From Sipunculus nudus (Eukaryota > Annelida > Sipuncula > Golfingiida > Sipunculidae), in the NCBI GenBank assembly GCA_026874595.1, contig CM049317.1:24138401-24202400 (forward strand): DNA of 64,000 bases, written 5' to 3'. The notes under the pieces were generated by a model that made no database searches, was not told the DNA's origin, and was given only the letters and a program-made list of their open reading frames with translations. Of the stretch, positions 23,733 through 36,215 are shown one piece after another. The translations under genes were made by a program, and so were the position numbers. Position 1 is the first letter of the stretch. Every line of letters begins with the position of its first letter.

Positions 23733-26700
23733 TTATATTATTTATAGCTGTCGCATTGGATTCTGTCTTTGGCTTTATTTTAAGTGACGATACATTGTAA
23801 TATGGAGCCTGTCCATTGATGCGTTTTAGAGGTTTCGAATTTCATTTTAATTTAATTTGCAGGATTTTCTTTTTTTGGGAATGGTTCTCGAGTGTGCTGA
23901 GAGCCCGCTTTCGACCCTATATTCGGAACCCCCAGAGCCGAGAGCCTGAATATATAGTGTCACATACGCTTAGCCTAGCGTTCCGGAGCACCCTGAATTA
24001 CACTTTCTGTTTTAATACCACTAGTTTGTCTCGGAGAATCAGGTTTGTACCAGTATTAGGAGGTAGAGTCAAGATAGCCAGCGTCTAAATCACTAATCAA
24101 CATGCCGCCCGCCACTAAAAGCATGTACTCCGCTCCCAAGTGAATATAACAAAGGACAGCCTACTGGGTGTTAAAGGCAAGCGCTAACGACGTATGTTGA
24201 AGGCTATGGTTGTCAACTGTGATAGCACGCTGTAAAGCATTTCTGTATATGCCATCAAGCTATGTGTAAACCACCACTAAAAGCTTTGCTCTTTTTACTA
24301 GCCCTGTGTATATAAAATATACACTCTAAGGACACCGCATTAACTGGTTGTGTATTAATGGTATTTTGCTATAAAGCATCGTGATGTCAACGTAATACGA
24401 CTTGAAACTGTAAGGTCCTTCGAAATTTTCGTTTGCCACTAAATCTCAAGGCAAACATCACCAAAAACGGTGCCCGGAAAAAGAATAATGAATTAGAGGT
24501 ATACTAGATCTGACGAACCATCGTCATACTTCAAATTATGTGGCTACACTTTCAAAGACCTTGATGCAACGGCCCGCTCTGGTGTCTTTTTTATGACGAA
24601 CACGCCTGCACGGGTTCTGGGAGGAAATAAAACTCCCAGTCAAATCCAATAAACAAAAGGTAAAGAATACACTGACCACGCTGTCCGAATAAGATCAAAT
24701 ATACCAGATACGGGACAGGCTTTTATGACTTTATATGGTTGATTAGATTCTCGATGCCCTTCGGGCAGTGCTAATATTAAAAAAAAAAAACTCGCACCAG
24801 ACATCCGCGTAGAACAAGAGTACCCGAGTCATCTGATTGGTTGGTTTGCCCTGTTCATGAAGCAGACGCGAGAGCGGAGAACTGAATCAAGGTCTTTGAA
24901 AGCATAGTCAAAGACTTGATAGTATGAAGGTCTGACGAAAGACATGTACAGTCAAAGGCCTGAATCCAAAACCCGTAGGCTGATGACGTCACCATAAGGT
25001 GCCAATAGATATTAGATAACCGCTGCTTCCGGACGAAAGGCGTGGTGATGTATGAATTATTGGATATGCGTGCGCAGAATATGAATATGTTAAAGCGATC
25101 CCCACTTTGCATTAAGTAAAGCGCCTCTGTATATAAAAAGGAAATAATCGGAACCGTTGCGTCATTAATTTTTAAATTTTCCTAAGATAAATATATAATT
25201 ATTCTTAACTCGAAAAATGTGAAAAATTCAATGAAATCTACCCCCTCCCCCTTTTCTCATATGGTACAGGTGTATACGCCTACAGTAAAGTATTATGCAT
25301 GGGAAGACCGTGTTATTTGTAGACCGAGATGTTGATGGGCCGATCGTATAAACTAGAGCTTTGATCGGTTAAGTATACTGGCTTTTCCACTTGGAAACTT
25401 AACCATACCTTATTTATCCCACCTTAGTGTAATACTCATAAATCTAAAAAAATAAAACGTCATGGAATATAAGAAAATCTTGAATACCAATTTTAAAAGT
25501 CACTGCTACAGCCGCTTTTACTGATACATTCTAAATCCGCTCCTGGCCAAACGCACAGACGTTAAGAGCCATGATAATGCTCTGGTGAAATTCTAAACTT
25601 GGTACATTTAGACACAAGATAATATCACTGAAAATGTGTTTCGTCTGTGTAAGAAACTTGATCAAGCACATCTCGTGGTCAGGCCTATATGTGGTACCGG
25701 CCACTTCCTTGAGGTAAACAGACTTCCTTACCACACTATCGCCACCTGCAGGCGACATCTGATACTGATTGTTCGGGTCATTTATATTAATATCTAAACT
25801 CATAACATGGTATCTCAAATGATAGTAGTTACAGGTCTAACTGATGTTTCAAGGGAAGCCTATTGTCGGAGTCTCTGTTTTGTATTTAATTTAACAAAAT
25901 AAAGCCCACAATTCTGGCTAATAATATCAGAACACTGCAGAAAATCATTATGTGGAATACGCATACTCGTTGAAAGTCTATTGTACATACAACGTGTAAT
26001 ACAATGTGGTTCAAATTCCTTGTCTTGAAAAGGGACAGTTCCTGAACAAAGTGCATAGCACGGAAATGATTAAAAAAATTTAAAATTTAGTTTATAAAGT
26101 TTATCTTTGATCTGGGTTACATGTTTAGGGAAAAACACTTCTACCTAGAAAGCACATATTAATATGTCGTAAGAGTATTAGAACTTATCCTTCCTTGCAA
26201 GAGCTAAAGTGCTTCATCTATCAAACTAGTTTTCTTTCTATATGACGACCGGTGCCCTTTAAGAGCATAGGAAAAGATTATTTTACGGCTTAGAGTGGCA
26301 TGTCATTAAGGATCACTCTCACCGCTGTCGGATTTCCGGTCAGAGGGACACAGCCTCAGTACCACCCTGTTTTTATCGTCAATAAAATTGTCAATTGTTT
26401 CCATTTTCTAGCAGCTAAAGCTCCCCTGGTTTCAGACGGTTTAGACTTAAGCCTCACGTAAAGCCTCTAAGGTTCAACTCAGCTGACGTACAGTGTCACA
26501 GTTACTTTCACGATTTGAATGAAATTCTTTTCCTGAAATAGGTTTCCAGAATTCGACTACGCGCACCATTTTATAGAGACCGATTATAGGCATTAGAAAA
26601 AGTCAACGTCAGTGATAATGGAAACGTGCCAGAAGTTGTAATCTGACGTGTGAACTATGTCAGGCCCTGGTCTGTAATTAAGATATTGGAGACCCATCGC

Positions 26701-26935
26701 CGATCCAGCCACTGTTAATTTAATAAGACATCCCCCGCAGATTAGAGCATTGCTAAAGGATGAAATTAAAGGGCTTGCTGATATTACAAGCTCAACCTTA
26801 AAGCGCTTACTGAACACGTAATGTCGCCCTGTGTCTAGTTTTCCGGCCACAGTGTTCAGCAAGTCAAAAGCGTGAGTACTTTAGCTGAACTTCAAAACCA
26901 GTTATTTAGATTGACCACTCCAAACTACCGTCACA
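23728..26935. other. Noncoding 3.2-kb stretch, no gene recognised
   Basis: Moderate base composition, no frame above about 95 codons and no recognised domain. An A-run occurs at 24779-24790. TCAAGGTCTTTGAAAGCATAG and its near-inverse words recur around 24890-24960. No element boundary was established. Confidence 0.45.
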
Positions 26936-26940
26936 ACACC

Positions 26941-26974
<34 letters not shown>

Positions 26975-27009
26975 CAACAACAACAATAATAATAATGATA
27001 ATAATAATA
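26941..27009. repeat. (AAT)n with (AAC)n interruption
   Basis: About 9 ATA units, an AACAACAAC block, then more AAT/AATG. Confidence 0.95.
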
Positions 27010-28820
27010 TGAAATTGTATTGCAGACTCGTGCTTCTTCCTCAGAACTAACGGGAAAATGAGAATAAGAAAAAAATAACCAAAACATTACAAATAACATG
27101 ACTTAAGCTTAATATAATAGTATTTATAATCTAATCAGAAACAACATATGTTAATGAAAATGAAACAAATTTAAATATAAAATAGCTATTTGCAAAGTTG
27201 TAACAAACATGTTGTCACATTAGGTTAAACATATTTAACGAATAAATCTGCGCATCAGTGCATTTAATGTGATAATGTGACTACATAAGAATTGTTTACT
27301 GACAATTAAGGAATTATAAGAAATGTTTGCATTACTAATTATTTAAACTTAGGTTTTTTTATTTTGAGAGGCAAATCCAACAAAGATACATCCTTTTATG
27401 AGAAGGCGTTATTGAATAGTAATCACGAATTAAAGGTGATTACGTCAGTGATCCAATACCAATTGTTCAAAGTGAGTCTGCCGTTAAGCCAATCATCAAG
27501 TGACAGTTCACCTATTAAAGGAGTGTTTTACCAACATATTCGGATTCGGGAACAAAAGATACTTCATAGTGCATTTGATCAACGCACAAATCTTCAACAG
27601 CAACTTCATATTTCTACATTTCAGTAGAAGAAACTAGACAGCACTGTCGTATTAGTACTAAATTTTCCACTAGATATACGCAAAAGTGGCAGATCCTTAC
27701 ACGGAACCAGATGAACTAAAAAAAATGAAATTCTGGAGTCTTATCGTGATGATATTTATCTATTATACATCTCATGCTAAATCTCTAAACCATATTTTAT
27801 TGAAATATCACCAAGATTTCTTTTAATAATTTGATATTAAGACAAAACCAATGCAGGCCAAGCTCGGGTGATGGTACACTGAAAGAATCTCAACTAAAAC
27901 TAAAGAAAAATATTAAGACAGTTCAGCTGCTGCAGATGTTGACATAGCAATTTTCTTTAAAGCCTGCAGGAACATGAATATTCCTAAAGAACCATACCCG
28001 CACCCTTAAACTATAACTGATAATACAAAACCATACATTCAACCGGCCCATAATCCCTTGCAGCTGGGACATAAACACTTCTAAAATAAAATTATGCGGG
28101 ATAAAGCATGAAATACGGCGCAATACATAGAAGGATTTGGGTTGTTTTAAGTAAAATTGTGTGGTAACGAGGAAACCTGCTTGCCTTCAAGGAAGGGATA
28201 AATTCCGTGGTAAATGGAAACCTGAAAGCTTTATGTGTAGACGCGGGCCGATTCCTATAGATACAAATGTTATCCTCTTGTTTAAAATGCCCATAGAATC
28301 CTGAATTGCCCGTTCAAAATTGACCCAGGCAGAATGGAATTAGAAAGAAAACGGTGTTGGAATGAACTAAAAACAACAATGCTGGAACATAGATAATGTT
28401 ATCAATTATAAAACATAGAGAATGACATTAAATATGGTCTAAGGCTGAAAATACCCAACCAAGCATGCCGATTGGACAACTATGCTTTGTTTTAAACAAA
28501 ATCAACTTAGCTTTATCCGACCATGCACATTTGAAATCGTGTTAGATTTATTAGTCATTAGAACAGAGTAGTCTCTTGCTACTTTTTTTATCATATATAT
28601 TAATTTAGTTTTTGAAATATCTAAATAATCTATTTTATAATGTATTTTTTTTCCAATTTAGCTCGTTACCATGCTTTCCTCTGATTATTGCTTGTCAGTA
28701 TCTATTACCTTTCAACACATTTATTTTTTTTGTACAAAGTACAACAAATCTTAATGCACAAAAAACATGAGAACTATCTATATGAAACGTATGGGCAATT
28801 ACCAATCAGGATTTCTCAAT
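27010..28820. other. Noncoding stretch, no gene recognised
   Basis: AT-rich with short frames only. A frame at 27364-27627 has no recognisable domain. Confidence 0.45.
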
Positions 28821-28824
28821 TCAG

Positions 28825-29335
28825 GTACCAGTGATGTAGGGATCGAGTCCGAACTCGACGTCACATTATTAAGGACTCGAACTCGAGGGTTCTTGACTCG
28901 GACTTGTACACGGACTTGGAGGTAAGGACTCTAGAAAACAGGCCAAGACCATCTCGAATCGAGGAGAAAAGAAAGTTATGTTGAAAATTATATGAAGATG
29001 GTGCATATAGGTGAACTACCAACAGAATATCACAGCATAAATGCCAAGGTTTACCTCTGCATCTGGAGCTGAAGGTATTTAAACATTGTTTTTTAAACTA
29101 ACCTAAAATTTGCATTATTATCTAAAAGATTATTTTAAAATTTCCTTTAATAAGAAGTTTTTAATAGACTTGAAGCCTGGTTTGAATTCGAGTTCTAAAT
29201 AACTCGGACTCGAAGATGGTGGACTTGGACTCGAACCTCACGGATTTTGACCTGGACTTGGACACGAACCTCACGGATTTTGACCTGGACTTGGACACGA
29301 GTGGCCTGGACTGTGACTTGTACTCGGACGCAGAT
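28825..29335. repeat. GGACTTGGACTCG-rich element with a 33-bp tandem duplication
   Basis: The two outer parts (28835-28960 and 29170-29335) are dense in GACTCG/GGACTTGG words, with an AT-rich middle. At about 29233-29299 a 33-bp unit beginning CCTCACGGATTTTGACCTGG is repeated twice. The arrangement of similar flanks around an unrelated centre suggests a MITE-like element, but the ends and a target duplication were not defined. Confidence 0.5.
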
Positions 29336-30520
29336 GGTTTGGTCTCGAATATTTACAGAAAATACACTTTGAAATAAAACAGGAAATTTGTACTATGCTC
29401 ACAAAGTGTAAATTTGTTCTTGAATAGCAGTCTTGTACTAAAGGAAATGCGTCCTTGTCCAAGTAAGGGAATGTGGTATGTAACGTCAGCAATTCATATG
29501 GATCAGAACTTTCATGTATAGACGGTGCAAACGAATAAGGGCTTATTCAAAATTCACAGTAATTATATTGTTTAGAGCAAAATACAATAAAAATACAAAA
29601 AATGAAAACATTTATAATATTTTATTATTATACCTTTAATATACATTTATAATAATGATAATAATAATAATTATTTCATGAACATCTCTTACGAAAATTT
29701 TAGATTTCAACCAAATAAAATTTTGTGTAACAGGTTTCTCTTTATGTATTTGTTGAAGCTTCACTTCGGGAACATTGTTTTACTATGCTATTTTAACAAA
29801 ACTCCGACCGAGGCTTGGGATGCTTATATTTTCCAAATTTGGTCACGTAATACTGACGACCCAGCTTTGTTGTCTGGGCGGCTGCCTATTGGCTAATAAA
29901 CCTTTTATGACCAAAAGAAAATTCTTTGTGGTTGACCGAAATACTATGGTGAATACATTCATAGCTGCTTAGTTCATAAAGGTGATATAAGGGTAATTTT
30001 ATCTGACGAAGCAGTTAAAATTTAGATTCGGTCTTTTTAAATTAGGAGAACAAAAATGAAAAAGAAAAAGACTGGAGTCTCAGTTCTACCGCCGAACTTC
30101 GTGGTCATTGAGCAGCGAAAACTTCATATGAAATCGGTACAAGCACGATCATAAGTATTCCTCTGTGTTCCTACACTTCTTACACAGCGATTTTACACTG
30201 TAGTTTATTTAAATCTCCTTCGCTTTAACCGCTGCTTCGTATAGCACGTTTTTATTTCGGAGTTAAACCACCACAAGGCAAAGCATCAAACAAACGTGAG
30301 TGTGTCGCGGGTTTAAACCTTGAAGCTGGATGCACAATGCAATACCATGCTCTCACTCGTCTGGGCCAGACCTGGTGGTGAAATTAAGAAAACGTAGCTA
30401 TACATAGCAGCGGTAAAAGTGTAAGAGATCGTTGATGTAACGTTTTCCCATTGCGATATTGACTTCAATTGTGCATAATTTCTCCAATTTATGGGCAATG
30501 TCGTGGATATTTTTCATTTA
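29336..30520. other. Noncoding stretch, no gene recognised
   Basis: Includes an AT-rich patch at 29580-29670. No domain in the short frames. Confidence 0.45.
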
Positions 30521-30524
30521 TAGT

Positions 30525-30965
30525 TAATAGGTCTGTATTAATATACCGATATATCGATACATATCGAAACGCTATATCGATCCGGTTACCGATACGCTAC
30601 GCTATGCATGTTGTATCGTCGTATCGATGACACACAAAACAGCTCACAGATAATGATTTAAGTCATACATCCCCAACCTAGATTATAACATGAGTTATTT
30701 ATAAAGCTTAAGCTCGCTTTTATTTCTTATATAGATCTTTAGTGACTTAAATAGTATCACGTTTTGTCATATGGTCGATTGGATTAGGAATGTATATTCA
30801 ATTTTCCGTGCTTCCATGACAATGACAGACCAATTCACAGAGCTTTTAATTAGAAATAATGTGCAAAGAAAAATTAAGTGTATCGTCAATACGTATCGGG
30901 TATTGCTTTATGTATATCGCAATACGTATTGTATCTTAATAAGCTGACCGATGCCCAACCCTAAT
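30525..30965 (+). repeat. Dispersed repeat R, longer copy with TATCGATA-rich left part
   Basis: The left 120 bases are built of ATACCGATATATCGATAC-like words. The right part aligns with 21562-21842. The right end contains GCTGACCGATGCCCAACCCT. GATGCCCAACCC and its complement GGGTTGGGCATC are reminiscent of ends of widespread short DNA elements in animals. No target duplication was found. Confidence 0.65.
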
Positions 30966-33190
30966 AGTTAAGCCTAGCATAAATCTTAACATGGCGTTAT
31001 GGAAATCCACCAACTACCATAGACAGCAGTGACATGGCGCGATAAGCCGTTAGTTGATGAAACTGAAATGTGATCCAGGCGATAAGACCTATGCGATTAT
31101 GATTGTTTCTTAATTATATGATATCGTCAGTAAAACACACATACGCAATTTAAGGATACAGTCATGAAACAGGGCAGCTGAAGTAAATATATACACTTCA
31201 AGTAAAGTGCAGTCCGTAATAACTCGAATTAATCCCTGAAATCAACTATGTTTTGTTGAAACAAAGAATCGCCCAGCTGGATTTTACGCGAAGGGTTTTT
31301 CTAAGTGAGAAAATTGATTTTATCGACTCAACCACCCCATTTTGCCATGTGTAAAATAGTACAGGATGTTTACATTAATGCTTATAGGTCTGTAGTTATC
31401 AATAAATTTCACAAATAAAAGTTATTCATGGTCTTGAGAGTGAAGGGTTTGATGCCATGAGAGCATACAGAATTGACTTCTCTACAGTAAATCCAGGGTA
31501 TCTTTCACCAGGAATGTAACGAAAAGACGCAACTGTACGTCCCTTTGAACATGTTATCTCTTTTTCTATTGCTTACACGACCCAGTTTCACTATTTTTTA
31601 TGCTCGTTTGTTTATTCTTGATTCTCCAATCACATGTTTTATTGACTCAAAGTATTAATTTTACCTTAACCTTAAGTTCGTAGCTTTAAATGCACGTCCT
31701 TGAGTATTTCTTCTCGTTTTCCTCAAAAAACCCTTCTTGCAACGGCCTCCTTTATTGCATACTCATGTAACAGCTTCACTAAGGCCGTACGGGGTGGATG
31801 ATTGATTTAATGGTATACCAATTAATGCTCCTAGTACCATTAGTCCCTTTCCAGGTTTAACCGGACGACGTGTGTCCGCAAAAGTCAGGAGGTCTTAGAG
31901 CATATAGAACCGGCTTGATAGGCACTTTGCTTTGATCTTTCTCTTTCTACAACACAAATCACAATTACGCCTCTGTGAGATAAGTGAGGTATTAAGTTCG
32001 ATGGTCATCATCCTGGAACTTGGAAACACTTTTTATTTCCCAATGGGGGTTAGGTACGTCTGTGTGGGAACATTTTAATCGGGTACCTTATTGTCTGAAA
32101 TGGGGAGCGGGGGTGAGAAATATGATGATATGTTCTTTGGGAAAACGCCGAAACATCCATGGCTCGTTAGTAAATATTAATGGTAGCTGACAGTCCAGTG
32201 CAAGACGCAAAGGGTTTATGTGTGTAATAAATGAAAAATAATTGCCAGTATATCCTACAGATTAATACAGTGTTTCAGATATGTTATAATTGGGATGAGA
32301 CTGCTTATTCTAGACCAAGCCAAGACACAGATAAAACTGATGACCAGGTCGTATGGTGCAGGTGATGGGCATCTATGGATTCCGTGACAGTGTTTCGACT
32401 GCAGATAGAGCAGTCAGACATGCTACCGAATCAGGCTTTGATCACGTTAAGTCTGGACTCTACGGCCTGTGTCTGTCTATTGGACAGTTCGCTCGTCAAT
32501 TTTCTCAAGTGAATTAGTTGGGAAAACGACACAGCTGAAATGACTCACGCAGACATTCACTTAAAGACCCTAAATATTAACATGTCTGTCGAGTGTGTTC
32601 TGCCGAGTTAATTTTCTGTGAAATTTTCTTCTTCCTAGAAGTCTGAGCAAATACCTTAAAGACACGACAAAACTTGAGACAAAATAGTATTTAAAGGAAT
32701 TTAGGGACACAATTTGTCTCTGTAATTACATTTGGTTTCTAAGGCGGGCCGCCCTCCATTATAATATTCTAAAACATTAAATACCCTAAATTTTCCTTCA
32801 CTTTCACTTTCTTTTACAAAAACTCGTGATTGAACTAACAGTTTGATATTTAGAAGGCAAAAGAAGGGAAAAATTAGATATGACCGCTTGTCCTTTCAAT
32901 AAAAAACTCGGTTGGAATGGAACACGTGTAATCTGTTTGGCACAGAATGAGTCTCATTTGAATTCAGAGAAACTGGGCTGAAAGAAGATACCATCTTCCG
33001 ATTACAAAGGGAACTCTACTTTATTAAAACATGAAAGGTCATGGGTTGATACTTGATTTAATTGATTTAATTCAGAGCGCCTGGCATGCCCAAACTAACG
33101 TCTCTCACTCTCACTGCCCTGTCTCAGTTGGGTGAACCCAGTGTTAACGTTTATATCTATGACTATTTGTTGTCATCCAAGTAACTCGAT
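30966..33190. other. Noncoding stretch, no gene recognised
   Basis: Unique-looking sequence. The parts around 31850-32560 have more balanced base composition and few repeats, and could hold regulatory DNA. No coding signal. Confidence 0.4.
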
Positions 33191-33194
33191 AATA

Positions 33195-33260
33195 GGGTTA
33201 CACTTACAGCCTGTTGGGTGCAGCTTTAGGGTAGGATCGAATCTCGCCTTGACCATCCGT
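33195..33260 (+). repeat. Possible tRNA-like SINE trace
   Basis: GGATCGAATCTCGCC at about 33235-33249 is close to a B box, with CAGCCTGTTGGGTGCAGC upstream as a weak A-box region. No second copy or tail was found. Confidence 0.25.
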
Positions 33261-34880
33261 ATTTATGCATAAGAAATAAAGTATCAATTGATGTTGTAAC
33301 AAAATGCACTGAAATCCACATAATTTCATTTATTAAGGTTGATATCATTCTCTTTCTGTAACACCTAATGTCAGTTCAGGGCATCAGTCAGATATATACC
33401 TTATAAATAACATTTACATGAAATAAACACGAACTAGGGATAAAGAATAAAGAAGTCAATGCAACTTACGAAAAAGTGAGAAAAGACCTGTAATAAAAAA
33501 AAACTTTGTTAGATAAAATGATAGAAAGACAAAAAGAGGATGAAAAAGACTAGGTAACTAGAGAAAAAAGGTAAGAGAGACACTGCTCTCGAAATCAAAC
33601 GATAAACTAAGGATACCAGATGGAAATACACGAATGGCTATTTGTTAACCTTGTTTATTTTTCGTCTTTTTGTCGGTAAGATTGTTCTTCGGTGTTAAAG
33701 ATTTTAATACGGAGCACGTCATACAAAGGCGGAAACTATAAGACTACTTTTGCGCATATACGTACTTTACAGAGAGCGTTGTTTAATGGTATAATGTACA
33801 AGACGTGCGTGCTTTTAAGGTACCTGGTCACCGATAAAGTATGTTGAATTAACACGAAAACTAGCTTCTTCCCTTTAAATTAAATTTTATTGCCTGACAA
33901 AAATATTACCCTAAAACCTGTTCCTTACTCCTGTAAAAGAGTGTTAAAAAGGGTGGACCGGGCGCGATCACAAGCGTCAATATAAATGCAGCGAATGCGT
34001 TGCCCTGGCCACAACGCGTGTCATTCAGGATATACCCTGACTGACTTGGTAAAAAAAATGTAATACATGATCCCGCAGGGTAAAACATTGCGTGTTGCGG
34101 TTCACAATCGGACCTCCTGTTATGTGATCTTGTTTCGGTAAACAGACACACGTAGACTGTTTACCAACACGTAAAACCATACTAAGGTGTTAAGCAGCCG
34201 TATGCGAGGTACTGAGACTGTGTGCTGGGATGGTTTTGCTGGGAAACTTTTGTATAAAGCAAAACTGAACTTATAGTGTGAAAGAATCGGCATAATATTG
34301 CTCCTGATTACGTCCCTTTAGAACGGGCGATAGGTAACTGTACGCCAAGGAACGCTATAATTGCTTTAGAGGCATTGTAAAGCAAGTTCTACTAACCGTG
34401 AGTCACATTAACGTGTTCGTTTTCATGTCCTTTATATATAGATTTAATCTGCTCTAAGTGCTCCCATAACTGAGCTTGGACTTAGTGACAAAAAAAGCAC
34501 CACAGTGTTAACAATCCGAGTCTCCAAATTATTGTGTCACCCCTTGTTAAGACACAACTCGCAAACTAACCGACTTTTTAGTAGACGTCGGTACGTGCTT
34601 GTCACACAACTGTTTCCCAGACGGTACTGGTGGGTCCGTCCACCGGGGTCTGGCCTATGAAAGGACTACGTCTGCATGCATTGTCCAGGAACTGTCATGG
34701 CTTTATGTATGAGCTGCCATTATTTGAACTCGCACCTTGCAGTATTCATAAAGCAGCCCCTTCCAGTGGATAAACTCACCTAAATACAGGGCAGGTTCGT
34801 ATGTTCAAATTGGCAGGGAGGACAGCTCTTAAACTAAAAGTAAGAAGAAAAACCCTTCTCTCCCCAACGTATCCCGTGTT
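33261..34880. other. Noncoding stretch, no gene recognised
   Basis: A-rich at 33480-33570, otherwise featureless. A weak B-box-like GCGAGTTCAAATA occurs on the minus strand near 34725-34737. Confidence 0.4.

Positions 34881-34883
<3 letters not shown>

Positions 34884-34923
<40 letters not shown>
34884..34923. repeat. (CT)n microsatellite
   Basis: About 20 CT units. It is followed by CACACAC. Confidence 0.95.
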
Positions 34924-34927
<4 letters not shown>

Positions 34928-35716
34928 ACTCACACACACGGACACACATGCACGAACGGACAAACCCAAAAACCCACGCCATACTATGGTCTGCCTTTTA
35001 GTTCGCGATGGTCTCAAATTGGCAATATTCGCGACAGGTGGAGGAAAGGGGGGGGGGTGCTGAATTAACTCGAAAATAAAATCTCCGTGAATAAGTAGTC
35101 CCGTCTGGTATTGGCATTAGATTTGCATTTAATATAAATACTAACAGATTTTGTATGCTCAAGGGTTGGTCTTATAAATCATATCAGATCTTTCAATATC
35201 TGCCATTAGTGAGCAATAATTTAAACTCAATGTTTTTTTGGATCCCCGTCAAAACACTGACAAAAGTGGAAAATTGCCAACTTTAACTCCGCGGACACAA
35301 CGGTATCTGCTATTATCACCTAAGGTACCGATACACGACTACCCAAGGTTTGTCTTGGGAAAACGGACACCCGCCTATATACAACTATCTTCCTATGGCT
35401 TTGGATAGAATACCATGACTGTATGAAAACAAATGATTATTGTTTAGATGTCCCGTTCTGAAGCAAAAAGGAAGCAAATTGTCGCGAACAGAAAAGTCAG
35501 AAGGATGTGTGTTTTGGTATTAAAACAGTCACTTAATGATAGAAAGATCTCAATTTTTATATCTACTCATGCAAACAAAGGCTCTTATTATTTTTATTGA
35601 ACCGGGGATGAATATTAGTTGCATTGTAACTTATTTAAATGAAGTGTGTTAAAAAAAACATTGCATTTAATCGCCAATACCTCAGTCCGAGCACCAGAAG
35701 CTGCCACTAACTAAAC
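34924..35716. other. Noncoding stretch, no gene recognised
   Basis: A G-run at about 35049-35057. No genes. Confidence 0.45.
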
Positions 35717-35908
35717 GCAACTAATGTATACAAAACGGAGCAGGATAATTGAGCCAAAAAGCGAGTAACTAATGTTTACACAACAGATTTGGATGATAAA
35801 CCGAGAAAGCGAGCAACTAATTTATACGAAATACAGCAGGCAAATCAACTGAGAAAGCCAGCAACTAATGTAAACAAAACAGACTTGGATGATAAACCCA
35901 GAAAGCGT
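35717..35908 (+). repeat. 48-bp tandem repeat in a 96-bp alternating register
   Basis: Four 48-bp units start at 35717, 35765, 35813 and 35861, each beginning G(C/T)AACTAAT. Units 1 and 3 resemble each other (GCAGGATAATTGAG, GCAGGCAAATCAACTGAG), and units 2 and 4 share TTGGATGATAAACC(G/C)AGAAAGC, so the true period is 96 bp. Because 48 is a multiple of three, units 2-4 read through as a 16-residue repeat (ATNVNKTDLDDKPRKR and ATNLYEIQQANQLRKP). Unit 1 contains a stop in that frame. A decayed coding repeat or a noncoding minisatellite are both possible. Confidence 0.85.
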
Positions 35909-35949
35909 GCGCTAAAGAACTTGAAGAAAATAAACCAAAGAAAACTACT

Positions 35950-35952
<3 letters not shown>

Positions 35953-36019
<67 letters not shown>
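35953..36019. repeat. (AT)33 microsatellite
   Basis: A pure AT array shortly after the 48-bp repeats. Confidence 0.95.
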
Positions 36020-36022
<3 letters not shown>

Positions 36023-36137
36023 GGGTTCCTGATTAGAAAACCGAGACGTCTTGGGCAATGACGATATAACCTTTCGAAATTTAGCTGGGAGTATATATAA
36101 AAAGGATGTCTGGTGAATATTAGGTTTGCTTAAAACC

Positions 36138-36215
36138 GTTTGTTTAGCTCAGTGGATAACGCCCTGGATGTCAAACTGAAAGTAATTTCTTGTTCTGGTT
36201 CTATTTCATTTCGAG
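36138..36215 (+). mobile_element. tRNA-derived SINE head
   Basis: GTTTAGCTCAGTGGATAACG is a near-perfect tRNA D-arm and polymerase III A box. About 45 bases on, GGTTCTATTTC is a decayed B box. The anticodon arm does not fold like a functional tRNA. The 3' body was not delimited. Confidence 0.55.

Noticed and set aside
36138-36215. Functional tRNA gene
   Set aside because: The D-arm is good, but the anticodon arm and acceptor stem do not pair and the T-arm is degraded, so a SINE head fits better.
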